Below, one piece after another: positions 26,659 to 35,261 of a stretch of 64,000 bases of DNA. The notes below the pieces were generated by a model. The model searched no databases and was not told the origin of the DNA. It saw only the letters and a list, made by a program, of their open reading frames with translations. Position 1 is the stretch's first letter; every line of letters begins with the position of its first letter. The position numbers were made by a program, and so were the translations under genes. Source of the stretch: Melioribacteraceae bacterium (GTDB taxonomy: Bacteria; Bacteroidota; Ignavibacteria; Ignavibacteriales; Melioribacteraceae); assembly GCA_035362835.1 (NCBI GenBank), contig DAOSDY010000003.1:310001-374000 (forward strand), read 5' to 3'.

Positions 26659-27879
26659 GTGAGCGGATCAAATATTCTGAAATATTCTTTCCTTTTTCTT
26701 TTCCTGTTTATTCTAATTAGCTGCAAACCGGTTGAAACTGACAGCGAAATTGAAGGTTTTTCAATCTGTCTCGGTGAATTTCCGCACTTCGACCAGGCCG
26801 AGTTGTTTAAGTCGAAACTTGATATTCAATTGTGGAGCAGAACTTCAATCAAGTCGGAAGAGGAGCGTCATCTGCTGCTTATCGGAAATTTCGATTCCTC
26901 CTTTGATGCGGGTAATGAAGCGCTTGATTTGTTCCGTAAAGGACTTATTACTAATTATAAAATTTATGAAAAGGGAAAATTCGTTTATGATGATTTCACA
27001 AACGTAATGTTTGTCGCCAGATTTCAGGGAAGACCTTCGGTTTATTCTTATAACATGATGACACGGCAATCCAGATTATTCTGGAGCCGCTGGGGAAGAA
27101 AGGTTATATCGTTAAACCACTCAGCGGACCGGAGCTATCTCTTTTTTGTTACAGCATTAGGCTACGGCAAACAGGGAAGTTTTTCTTATGTGCGTGATGC
27201 ACGTGCTTACCGTTTTAAAAGTTCTGCGGAGGAGGTGGATGAATTAACGGAATTAGGCACCGGACTGCAGATTTATACCTATTGGGACGCAAAGGATACT
27301 TTTAAAGTTAATTTTACAAAACCCGACTCGATTAACTCAGACATTCTGATTCAGGAAATTTCATCATATCTGTATGATGGAAAAGTCATTGATCACAAAA
27401 AACGTACTTTCAGTTTGACGCGTGAGGGTTTTCCGAAACCACCTTCAATTCAACCACGGCTTCTCTCCGGTTCTATGGCAAAATCAATTCGGCTTACCCG
27501 GCATGAAAACCTGTCTTATATTTATCTGCGCGACTTGAAAGAAGGATCTGAAGTTTTAATCGGTAGCTTTTCCGGAGAATTGTTTGATGCAAAGTGGTCT
27601 GTGGATGATAATCATCTTTTTCTTATTGTCAGAAATAGAATAGTTAAGAGAGGAAAAACTGAAGAACAGCATGATTTGATGATTATCGATACGGCTCTTA
27701 AGAAGCTGGTCAGGACCTTTCACTCAAATTATTATCAGAATTTATTAGTTCACGGAAACTTCTTATTTTTTGACAGCCGATCGGGCACAGATTCATTCAT
27801 TACGATATACGATTATCAGAATGATGATGTTTTCGACGAAATCAGATTACCCGGCGGATGCGGAATAAACAACCTTTAA
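26659..27879 (+). CDS. Lipoprotein with SPOR-like N-terminal domain and beta-propeller-like remainder, unknown function
   Basis: The 406-residue protein is not recognised as a named family. The GTG start at 26659 gives a lipoprotein signal ending in lipobox LISC (Cys22). Residues about 35-110 read as two beta-alpha-beta units (FSICLGEFPHFDQAELFKSK, then LLLIGNFDSSFDAGNEALDL) reminiscent of SPOR peptidoglycan-binding domains. The rest has repeated strand patterns such as RPSVYSYNMMTRQSRLFWSR and LFDAKWSVDDNHLFLIVRNR, like TolB or WD-type propeller blades. It precedes the exporter and O-antigen ligase genes by ten bases, so an envelope role is likely. Confidence 0.55.
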   Translation: MSGSNILKYSFLFLFLFILISCKPVETDSEIEGFSICLGEFPHFDQAELFKSKLDIQLWSRTSIKSEEERHLLLIGNFDSSFDAGNEALDLFRKGLITNYKIYEKGKFVYDDFTNVMFVARFQGRPSVYSYNMMTRQSRLFWSRWGRKVISLNHSADRSYLFFVTALGYGKQGSFSYVRDARAYRFKSSAEEVDELTELGTGLQIYTYWDAKDTFKVNFTKPDSINSDILIQEISSYLYDGKVIDHKKRTFSLTREGFPKPPSIQPRLLSGSMAKSIRLTRHENLSYIYLRDLKEGSEVLIGSFSGELFDAKWSVDDNHLFLIVRNRIVKRGKTEEQHDLMIIDTALKKLVRTFHSNYYQNLLVHGNFLFFDSRSGTDSFITIYDYQNDDVFDEIRLPGGCGINNL

Positions 27880-27889
27880 TGCAGATATA

Positions 27890-29743
27890 ATGAAAACATA
27901 TTTAAGAATTCTCAGCTACGTAAAACCTTACTGGAAGCACCTTTCGGCATCAGTTTTATTCTCCATTTTTCAGGCATTACTTAACGGAGCATCGATCTAC
28001 CTTGCCATTCCCCTCCTCGATACATTGTTTCAGCAGGCGGGAGTTGCTGCCGTCGGTTCACAAAATGTTCAGCAGGATTTAGGGCAAAAAGCAAGCGGCT
28101 GGCTTAGTAGTATTATAAATGACGTTATTAATTATTTTAAAAGTTTAATATTCAGCGGAACAACTTCAGAAATACTTCTTAAAATCTGCATCCTCATTGT
28201 TATCGCATTCCTCGGTAAAAATCTTTTCGGGTACCTTCAATCGTATTACCTTGCGTTTGTAGAGCAGGGGATGATACGTGATCTAAGGAATGAATCCTAC
28301 CGTCATCTTCATAAACTTCCAATGAGCTATTTTAAGAACGAAAAGACGGGAAACCTTATCTCCCGGATAACAAACGATGTTAATATGGTTAATACAAGCG
28401 TCTCGGCGGTTTTCCTGAATATGATACGCGAACCGTTAACTATAATCGTGTTCATTGCAATTGCAGTCTCTATCAGCTGGCAGCTCACTCTCTTTTCTTT
28501 TATCGTCCTTCCGTTTTCTCTTATCATTATAAGTTACATCGGATTGATCCTGCGGAAGCAGAGCGGATTGCTTCAGCAGAAAATGGCTGATATTACTACA
28601 AATCTTCACGAAACCATAACCGGTGTTAAAATTGTTAAAGCATTCGGAATGGAGGATTATGAGAATAAAAAGTTTTTCGGGGAGACAAATAAATTCTTCA
28701 GACTTGTTCTTAAGATAACTCGAATTCGAAACATATCTAGCCCGGTTACCGAATTTTTAAGTGTTATTGTAGGTGTAGTTATTATTTATTTCGGTGCTCA
28801 GCTTGTACTGGTTGATAAAACAATTAAGCCGAGTGAGTTTATTACATTCCTCTTTGCTATCTTTCAACTGATGCCACCTGTAAAAGAATTAAGCAGCGTT
28901 AACAACAGAATCCAGGAATCGAGCGCGGCGGCCGACAGAATCTTTGAGATTCTCGATACGGAACCGGGAATTAAGAATGCTGAGAAACCGGTTAAAATCT
29001 CTTCATTTAAAGACAGAATTGTATTTGAAAATGTCTCCTTCCTTTATGAAGATTCAGGTGAGGCCGTACTCGACCGGATAAGTCTGGAAGTTAAAAGAGG
29101 TTCGGTTCTTGCAATTGTTGGAAGCAGCGGGGCCGGTAAAACTACTATGGTAGATCTATTACCGCGGTTCTACGACCCTACTTCCGGAAGGATCCTTCTG
29201 GATGATATTGATATAAAACAGATCCGGCTTGAAGATCTAAGAAGGCTGATGGGAATTGTTACTCAGGAAACAGTTCTTTTCAACGAATCGGTCAGGAGCA
29301 ACATTGCATACGGTCTTGATGATTATCCAGAAGAGAAATTGATTGAGGCGGCAAAAGCCGCCAACGCGCATAATTTTATTATGGAACTCCCGAAAGGATA
29401 CGATACGGTTATCGGCGAGAAAGGTACAAAACTCTCCGGCGGGCAGAGACAGCGTATTTCTATTGCGCGGGCTCTCCTTAAAAATCCACCGATAATGATA
29501 CTTGATGAGGCAACTTCCTCTCTCGATAACGAATCGGAAGTTCTTGTTCAGGAGGCAATCGAACGGCTGATGTTCGACCGTACAACATTTGTAATCGCTC
29601 ATAGACTTAGCACAATCAGGAATTCCGACAGGATTATTGTGCTCGATAGGGGCAGAATTGTCCAGGACGGCAAACACGAAGCCCTGCTGGCCGACGAGAA
29701 AGGGATCTATCGGAAATTATATGAACTTCAGTTCAGAGATTGA
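27890..29743 (+). CDS. msbA: MsbA-like ABC transporter (membrane plus ATPase half-transporter)
   Basis: This is a homodimeric exporter, most likely flipping lipid A core or another lipid-linked glycan across the inner membrane. Its 617 residues comprise a six-helix membrane domain (about 15-340) and an ATPase domain: Walker A GSSGAGKTTM near 411, Q-loop VTQETVLFNE, signature LSGGQRQRISIARALL near 515, Walker B IMILDEATSSLD and the switch His in IAHRLSTI. The position directly upstream of an O-antigen ligase and a glycosyltransferase supports LPS export, but a generic multidrug-type exporter is not excluded. Confidence 0.85.
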   Translation: MKTYLRILSYVKPYWKHLSASVLFSIFQALLNGASIYLAIPLLDTLFQQAGVAAVGSQNVQQDLGQKASGWLSSIINDVINYFKSLIFSGTTSEILLKICILIVIAFLGKNLFGYLQSYYLAFVEQGMIRDLRNESYRHLHKLPMSYFKNEKTGNLISRITNDVNMVNTSVSAVFLNMIREPLTIIVFIAIAVSISWQLTLFSFIVLPFSLIIISYIGLILRKQSGLLQQKMADITTNLHETITGVKIVKAFGMEDYENKKFFGETNKFFRLVLKITRIRNISSPVTEFLSVIVGVVIIYFGAQLVLVDKTIKPSEFITFLFAIFQLMPPVKELSSVNNRIQESSAAADRIFEILDTEPGIKNAEKPVKISSFKDRIVFENVSFLYEDSGEAVLDRISLEVKRGSVLAIVGSSGAGKTTMVDLLPRFYDPTSGRILLDDIDIKQIRLEDLRRLMGIVTQETVLFNESVRSNIAYGLDDYPEEKLIEAAKAANAHNFIMELPKGYDTVIGEKGTKLSGGQRQRISIARALLKNPPIMILDEATSSLDNESEVLVQEAIERLMFDRTTFVIAHRLSTIRNSDRIIVLDRGRIVQDGKHEALLADEKGIYRKLYELQFRD

Positions 29744-31818
29744 ATTTGACACAAACAATTAGTCCGGTTATAAATAAGTTCGATCGAGTGCTGTTTGCGT
29801 TCATACTCATTTTTCTGGCAAGTATGACCAATTCCATCTTTCTCAATCAGATCGGATATTTCGGCGCACTGTTTCTGATACTTGCCCGATGGTATAAAAC
29901 TCGTGAAAATAAATTTTTCCGTACAGGTCTGGAAATTCCTTTCATCCTATTTTTAACTGCAGAGCTGGTGTCGGCTCTATTTTCTATAAATCAATCTCAG
30001 GCGTTTACAATATTTTTCAAACGATTGGTTCTTATTCCCGTAGTTTACATGATAGCTGCTTCGGCCGACAGCGACGAGAAGGCGAAACTCTATTTTAAGG
30101 TCTTTGTTGTTGCTGCTCTATTAACCGTAGTTGTCTATCTCGGGATTGCATACCGCCATTATATATTACAACTCTACCGTCTTGAATCGAAAGGTCCTTC
30201 GGTTTTTCAATATGTTATGACCGCAGGCGGATTAATGAGTTTTATTGTAATAATACTTTTTGCGTTTCTGGTTAATGAAAAAACAGAATTGAAGTACAGA
30301 GTGCTTATCATGATCTCATTTCTGATCTCTTCAGCAGCACTTATTTCGAGCTATACCAGAGCGGCCTGGCTCGGTGCATTTGCCGGAATACTTTTCATCC
30401 TCTTGATCAAAAAATACTGGAAGCTTCTAACTCTTCTAGCAGGAGCCTTTATATTGCTCCTTTTTGTCTCGGAGAAAGAGAGTAAAATCTGGTCAATTAA
30501 CCCGGATAGTATTGAAAAAGAACAGATCTCATTTAATACTGAGGGAAGAGCGGTTAGCTTTTATAAGTCCGGCTCATTTATATATGTTGCTGATTATGAG
30601 AAGGGTGTATCAGTTTATAATATGTCGGGTAATCTGCTTCATTCAAATCCGACTGAAGCGCCGGCAACCAGAATAGAACTTTGGAAACCTGGATTTGTAC
30701 TTATCTACCTAATCGATTCCCGTTTTCATATCGGCGAATTATTTGGGGAAGGGGAAATTAAACTGACTGCCGCCTCGCAGACACCCGGATTAACCCGGGA
30801 TCTGGAATTCAACAATTCCTCCTTCTATACTGCCGATTTCGACAGCGGACTGACAGTTTACAATAATCCACTCGATTTGAGCGATAGAATCCGTTACCCG
30901 CATCTGGAAGGAATTGCCAGGGTGAGCGCCGACTCTTCCGGAATTGCAACCTATGATATTAAAAGAAGTCTCCTTTCGGTGTACGAATATGACAATGACG
31001 AGTCGCTCAAACTTATCGATACGGTTACGGTTAAAACGCCCACGTACTATGTGTGGAAATTTGGTCAGACATTATTATTCCAGACCGATAAGAATCTTCT
31101 TCATTTTCAATTACAGGAAGATAGTTTAACAAAAATTGATGAATATGATATTCAGGGAATATTCAGAATTGATAAAAGTGATAGTAGCATGTTCGGTGCT
31201 ACTGTAGGAGGCAGATTTTATAATATCGGATTGAATAATGAAGAAATTAAATTTGATCTGATCCTGGATGTCGGGAAAAATATAACCGACTTTGCCTCAG
31301 ATGGCAACCGGCTGATTTACAGTACTCTCAAATTAAACCGCCTGGCCTCCATTATCGATCCTTACCACGAAACAAATATTGAACGTCTGCATCTCTGGAG
31401 AACAGGATTTAAAATTCTTGCCGATTATCCTCTCTTTGGAGTTGGAGATATCGACCTCGGCCAAATCTATTCGGAATACAAGCCGGAATACGTTAAAGAG
31501 AATTACGGTCATCTTCATAATAATTATATCCACTTCCTTGTAATTCTGGGTATTGCCGGTTTTATTATAGTTGTTTATCTCCTCTATTCAATTTTTGCTC
31601 TAAATCTCAAAATCTATAAACATTTGAAAGACATTCCATTCTCATCTTCATATTCTCTCGGGACTCTTGGTGCGTTTACAGGATTTTTAGTCTCGGGCCT
31701 CGCAGAATGGAATTTCGGCGACCAGGAAATTATTACCATGGTCTGGTTTACACTTGGACTTAATATTGCTTTCTATAAAACGTATATTAGAGACGGCATT
31801 AATAGAAATCGGGAGTGA
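29740..31818 (+). CDS. O-antigen ligase-like (Wzy_C) membrane protein with inserted beta-propeller-like domain
   Basis: The 692-residue protein joins or polymerises lipid-linked glycans on the periplasmic face. Residues about 15-245 hold some eight membrane helices and the Wzy_C hallmark SYTRAAWLGAFAGI (near 203). Then comes an unusual hydrophilic stretch (about 248-545) made of repeated beta strands like GSFIYVADYEKGVSVYNMSG and NSSFYTADFDSGLTVYN. The ligase resumes with LHLWRTGFKILADYPLFGVG, YGHLHNNYIHFLVILGI (near 589) and two final helices. Ordinary ligases have about 400-450 residues. The TTG start overlaps the exporter stop (TTGA). Confidence 0.8.
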   Translation: MNLTQTISPVINKFDRVLFAFILIFLASMTNSIFLNQIGYFGALFLILARWYKTRENKFFRTGLEIPFILFLTAELVSALFSINQSQAFTIFFKRLVLIPVVYMIAASADSDEKAKLYFKVFVVAALLTVVVYLGIAYRHYILQLYRLESKGPSVFQYVMTAGGLMSFIVIILFAFLVNEKTELKYRVLIMISFLISSAALISSYTRAAWLGAFAGILFILLIKKYWKLLTLLAGAFILLLFVSEKESKIWSINPDSIEKEQISFNTEGRAVSFYKSGSFIYVADYEKGVSVYNMSGNLLHSNPTEAPATRIELWKPGFVLIYLIDSRFHIGELFGEGEIKLTAASQTPGLTRDLEFNNSSFYTADFDSGLTVYNNPLDLSDRIRYPHLEGIARVSADSSGIATYDIKRSLLSVYEYDNDESLKLIDTVTVKTPTYYVWKFGQTLLFQTDKNLLHFQLQEDSLTKIDEYDIQGIFRIDKSDSSMFGATVGGRFYNIGLNNEEIKFDLILDVGKNITDFASDGNRLIYSTLKLNRLASIIDPYHETNIERLHLWRTGFKILADYPLFGVGDIDLGQIYSEYKPEYVKENYGHLHNNYIHFLVILGIAGFIIVVYLLYSIFALNLKIYKHLKDIPFSSSYSLGTLGAFTGFLVSGLAEWNFGDQEIITMVWFTLGLNIAFYKTYIRDGINRNRE

Positions 31819-32585
31819 GCTTATTGTTAAAAATATCCTCCATAATAATTGCCAAGAACGAGGAATTGAATATAAAGCGATGTCTCGATAGTCAGATCGG
31901 TGTTATTGATGATATCGTTCTTATTATTGATTCAAGCACTTCAGATAATACATTCAAAATCGCTTCGGCTTATCCCGGCATCCATTGTGAAGTTGTTGAA
32001 TGGAAAGGGTATGCCGAAACAAAAAATTACGCGCTCGGACTTGCACGTAACGATTGGATTTTCTGGATAGATGCAGATGAAGAAATTACAGAAGAACTAC
32101 GATCGGAGCTGGATGAATTTAAGCAGTCCAATCCCGTATACAGCGCATATTCGGTAGCTCGCAGGGCATTTTTCCTTGGCAGGTGGATAAAACATAGTGG
32201 CTGGTACCCTTCGAGGGTTGTGAGGCTCTTTAATAAGAATTTTGCCCGTTTTAATAGTAAGTCGGTTCATGAAGGTCTTGAGGTCAAAGGCGGGACCGGT
32301 ATTCTTAAGAACGATCTGAATCATTTTACGGATCCTTCAATTGAACATTATTTCTGCAAATTCAATTCCTATACATCACTTGCGGCAAAAGACCTTTATG
32401 AAAAGAAGAGGAAAGTCTCTGTCGGTGATTTTTTGATAAGACCGGTTTTTCTTTTTTTCAAAATGTATATCTTACGACTAGGATTTTTAGACGGGATACA
32501 CGGATTAATCCTGGCTCTTTTCTCGTCGGCATATGTTTTTACCAAGTATGCAAAACTTTGGGAACTAAATAGAAAAATAAAATGA
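31815..32585 (+). CDS. Family 2 glycosyltransferase (WaaE/KdtX-like)
   Basis: The 256-residue GT2 enzyme probably adds a hexose to the LPS inner core. Its GT-A features are ISSIIIAKNEELNIKRCLDS near the N-terminus, IVLIIDSSTSDNTFKIA, and the metal-binding DxD region DWIFWIDADEEIT. The family-specific stretch GRWIKHSGWYPSRVVRLFNK and the downstream VHEGLEVKG are typical of WaaE-type transferases. The C-terminus has a hydrophobic membrane-associating segment. The GTG start overlaps the O-antigen ligase stop (GTGA), and nadK overlaps its own stop, so the three are translationally coupled. Confidence 0.88.
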   Translation: MSLLLKISSIIIAKNEELNIKRCLDSQIGVIDDIVLIIDSSTSDNTFKIASAYPGIHCEVVEWKGYAETKNYALGLARNDWIFWIDADEEITEELRSELDEFKQSNPVYSAYSVARRAFFLGRWIKHSGWYPSRVVRLFNKNFARFNSKSVHEGLEVKGGTGILKNDLNHFTDPSIEHYFCKFNSYTSLAAKDLYEKKRKVSVGDFLIRPVFLFFKMYILRLGFLDGIHGLILALFSSAYVFTKYAKLWELNRKIK

Positions 32586-33469
32586 TTGGAATAATCCCGA
32601 ATATCGATAAACCTGATATAGTAGGTACGCTTACGCGGATTGTTGAGGACCTTCATAAAAATAATCTTGATTATGTTATAAGCAGTTCTATCCTCCAATT
32701 CGGAAGCAGTTTTAATTCAATCCTTAAAGAATCCAGATACGTCCCAATTGAAGATCTAATTAGATCATCACATATAGTGATCTCCATAGGCGGGGACGGA
32801 ACTATGCTCACTACTGCTTTTACTGTCAGGAACAATTCAACTCCGATACTTGGCGTAAATATCGGTAAGCTAGGATTTTTGGCCGAGTTCGATGTAAATA
32901 GTTTTTCTGAGTTCATACCGGAAATAAGGGATAAGAATTATGTTATTGAAGACCGAATGGCACTTGTTGGAACTATTGAAGAATCTTCGTCTATTGAATT
33001 ATATGCAATTAACGATATCGTAATTGATAAAGGTCCCTGGCAGAAAATGATAGAGCTTACCGTAAAAGTAGACGATGATTATGTCTCTACATTCTCGGCC
33101 GACGGAGTAATAATAGCAACGCCGACAGGCTCAACCGGATATTCACTTTCAACGGGAGGCCCGGTAGTTAATCCCCGCGCGGATGTGATAACGCTTTGTC
33201 CAATTGCTCCACATACACTTACTATGCGCCCGCTGGTGATATCAAGCGATCAGAAGGTTACCATACTTGTTAAATCACTGCATCAGAAAATACAGGTTAG
33301 CTGCGACGGTCAGAGGGTTCATTCATATAATTCTCCTTCAGCAATTCATATCTTTAAAAGCGACAAACCTTTTAAACTGGTCCACTCCAGTAAAACAAAT
33401 TATTTCGAGATACTTCGCAATAAACTTTACTGGGGACTCGACGTAAGAAAAACCAATAATTCCGGATAG
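32582..33469 (+). CDS. nadK: NAD kinase
   Basis: This enzyme phosphorylates NAD+ to NADP+. The 295-residue product has the diacylglycerol-kinase-like fold with the invariant ISIGGDGTMLTTAF (about 70-83), NIGKLGFLAEFD, the NE-equivalent region YAINDIVIDKG, and ATPTGSTGYSLSTGGPVVNP. The C-terminal strands (VSCDGQRVHSY) complete the domain. The conserved NE/ND motif is present as ND. The ATG overlaps the glycosyltransferase stop (ATGA), so the housekeeping enzyme is embedded in the LPS run. Confidence 0.96.
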   Translation: MIGIIPNIDKPDIVGTLTRIVEDLHKNNLDYVISSSILQFGSSFNSILKESRYVPIEDLIRSSHIVISIGGDGTMLTTAFTVRNNSTPILGVNIGKLGFLAEFDVNSFSEFIPEIRDKNYVIEDRMALVGTIEESSSIELYAINDIVIDKGPWQKMIELTVKVDDDYVSTFSADGVIIATPTGSTGYSLSTGGPVVNPRADVITLCPIAPHTLTMRPLVISSDQKVTILVKSLHQKIQVSCDGQRVHSYNSPSAIHIFKSDKPFKLVHSSKTNYFEILRNKLYWGLDVRKTNNSG

Positions 33470-33477
33470 GTGATAGG

Positions 33478-33981
33478 ATGAAAAAAACATTTCTCTTTCT
33501 GATTCTTTTCGGTATGGTTATCACAGCACAGGAAAAGAATAAATTAATTAGCGATCAACGTTCAGGTAAAACGATTCTGATTGGATTCTGCGACAGAAAG
33601 GCTTTCGCAGATACAAACTTTGCATGGTGGTACGATTCAGAATACCAGAATTATGAAATAGATAAAGGAGTTGTCGATTCTATTAATAGTAAATTAGATA
33701 ATCTCTCTATCACAATTGTTATGGCAACCTGGTGCAGCGACAGCCGCAGGGAAGTCCCGCGGTTCTTCAGAATACTGGATGAATTGAATTACGATACAGA
33801 TAATCTCAAAATGATCTGCGTCGACAGAAAAAAAGAGAGCCCCGAAGGAAATGTTCAGTCGATGGATATCAAATTTGTTCCCACATTTATTTTTAACCGG
33901 GGTGGTACTGAGATTGGTAGAATAATTGAAACACCAAAAATTAGTCTGGAAAGGGATCTTAAAGAAATTGTTTATAGATAA
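33478..33981 (+). CDS. Exported thioredoxin-like protein with CxxS active site
   Basis: The 167-residue protein has a signal peptide (MKKTFLFLILFGMVITAQ) and a thioredoxin fold: ITIVMATWCSDSRREVPRFF holds the redox site, and VPTFIFNRGGTEIGRI holds the cis-proline and following strand. The usual CxxC or CGDC is CSDS here, so only one redox cysteine remains. Such monothiol forms act as isomerases, reductases using glutathione-like thiols, or thiol-binding proteins rather than dithiol oxidoreductases. It is the last gene before the bidirectional terminator and lies eight bases after nadK. Confidence 0.8.
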   Translation: MKKTFLFLILFGMVITAQEKNKLISDQRSGKTILIGFCDRKAFADTNFAWWYDSEYQNYEIDKGVVDSINSKLDNLSITIVMATWCSDSRREVPRFFRILDELNYDTDNLKMICVDRKKESPEGNVQSMDIKFVPTFIFNRGGTEIGRIIETPKISLERDLKEIVYR

Positions 33982-34014
33982 AAAAATACCGGATCAGATC
34001 CGGTATTTTTTTTT
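33981..34014. terminator. Bidirectional intrinsic terminator between converging operons
   Basis: A 13-bp perfect stem (AAAAAATACCGGA / TCCGGTATTTTTT, 33981-33993 and 33999-34011) with a TCAGA loop is followed by more T. Because the stem starts with an A-run and ends with a T-run, it can terminate both the plus-strand thioredoxin-like gene and the minus-strand aminomutase operon. It is the strongest terminator in the window. Confidence 0.9.
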
Positions 34015-34030
34015 CACATCATTTTATAAA

Positions 34031-35239
34031 TCAGTTTTTGCTTGGTTCCATTGTTGTCACTTTAACCTCAGAAACATCCTTGTAGTTTTTCGGTTTCCTG
34101 GAAGATCCGTTTTTCTTAGCAGCAATTTCCACCTCAATTTTTTCCGCATCATTTTTCTTCCCGTTACCGTTTCCGTTCCCATTGCCATTCCCGTTACTGT
34201 TCTTAGATTCATGATAAGCATAGATCTGGTTCTTAAAATTTCTAAGCACAATACTGTTTTCGTCCTTATGGAGAACGTATTGAGGTAATATCGGTATCTT
34301 ACCCCCACCGCCGGGAGCATCGATTACAAAGTGTGGAATTGCAAGCCCGCTTATGTTACCGCGCAGAGCAAACATGATCTCCAGACCTTTATCAATTGAT
34401 GTACGGAAATGATTTGCCCCTCTGGTTTCGTCGGCCATATAAAGATAATAAGGTTTCACTCTGATTTTAAGAAGCTTCGTAAAGAGTTCTCTCATTACTT
34501 CAGCATCGTCGTTAACCCCTTTCATCAGAACCGACTGATTTTGAACCGGGCACCCTGCATTAGCCAGCATTTCGCACGCTTTAGTGCTTTCCGGAGTAAT
34601 CTCCCAGGGATGGTTGAAATGTGTGTTTATATAGATCGGGTGATATTTCTTAAGCATCTCGCACAGCTTTGGTGTTATCCTGTGGGGAAGTACGCAGGGC
34701 ATCTTTGTCCCGAGCCTTATAATCTCTATGTGAGGGATTGAACGCAACCGCTGGAGTATCTTCTCGAGCATTGTATCAGTTAACATTAGCGGATCTCCGC
34801 CGGACATAATTACGTCCCTGATCTCTTTATGTTCTTCGAGGTATTTAAATGCGGATTCCAGCTGCCGCATAGAGATTTTATCTGAGTTGCCTACTTTCCT
34901 TTTGCGTGTGCAGAATCTGCAATACATACCGCACTGGCTGGTAGTAAGAAAGAGCGCACGATCCGGATATCTGTGGGTAATATTCGGAACAGGACTCATG
35001 GCATCCTCCTGAAGAGGATCTTCGTAACCGTCGAGGTCCTCGAGTTCCTGAACATCCGGAACGCACTGAAGCCAGATCGGATCTCCCGGATAACGGATCA
35101 GACTCAGGTAGTAAGGATTTATTCTCGCCTGGAAAAATTCGTCGAGCCCTTCTGCGACCTTCCGGTCTATGTTGAACTTCTCTACAAGTTGATCAACCGT
35201 ATGAATGCTGTCTCTAACCATTTGCTGCCAGAGTTCCAT
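34031..35239 (-). CDS. ablA: Lysine 2,3-aminomutase (radical SAM, KamA/AblA family)
   Basis: This enzyme converts L-lysine to L-beta-lysine with SAM, a 4Fe-4S cluster and PLP. The 402-residue protein has the radical-SAM triad CGMYCRFCTRKRKVG (CxxxCxxC, near 101), DVIMSGGDPLML, and the PLP-lysine region DAPGGGGKIPILP (near 310). The C-terminal tail of about 60 residues is unusual, with six Asn-Gly pairs followed by a lysine-rich segment. It is the last gene of a four-gene minus-strand operon behind a GNAT acetyltransferase and two ATP-grasp ligases. The product could feed acetyl-beta-lysine or a beta-lysine conjugate. Confidence 0.92.
   Translation of the reverse strand: MELWQQMVRDSIHTVDQLVEKFNIDRKVAEGLDEFFQARINPYYLSLIRYPGDPIWLQCVPDVQELEDLDGYEDPLQEDAMSPVPNITHRYPDRALFLTTSQCGMYCRFCTRKRKVGNSDKISMRQLESAFKYLEEHKEIRDVIMSGGDPLMLTDTMLEKILQRLRSIPHIEIIRLGTKMPCVLPHRITPKLCEMLKKYHPIYINTHFNHPWEITPESTKACEMLANAGCPVQNQSVLMKGVNDDAEVMRELFTKLLKIRVKPYYLYMADETRGANHFRTSIDKGLEIMFALRGNISGLAIPHFVIDAPGGGGKIPILPQYVLHKDENSIVLRNFKNQIYAYHESKNSNGNGNGNGNGNGKKNDAEKIEVEIAAKKNGSSRKPKNYKDVSEVKVTTMEPSKN
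34160..34202 (-). repeat. Hexanucleotide tandem repeat encoding Asn-Gly pairs in ablA
   Basis: About seven imperfect 6-base units (AACGGN/AATGGN on the coding strand) encode an Asn-Ser pair followed by six Asn-Gly pairs. Synonymous third-base changes between units suggest selection for the amino-acid sequence rather than a very recent slippage expansion. Confidence 0.75.
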
Positions 35240-35261
35240 GACATGTGCCCTTTGTGTTTTG

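Noticed and set aside
34160..34202. Short tandem repeat considered as CRISPR-like or regulatory
   Set aside because: Units are 6 bases, in frame and encode Asn-Gly pairs of the aminomutase tail. There are no spacers.
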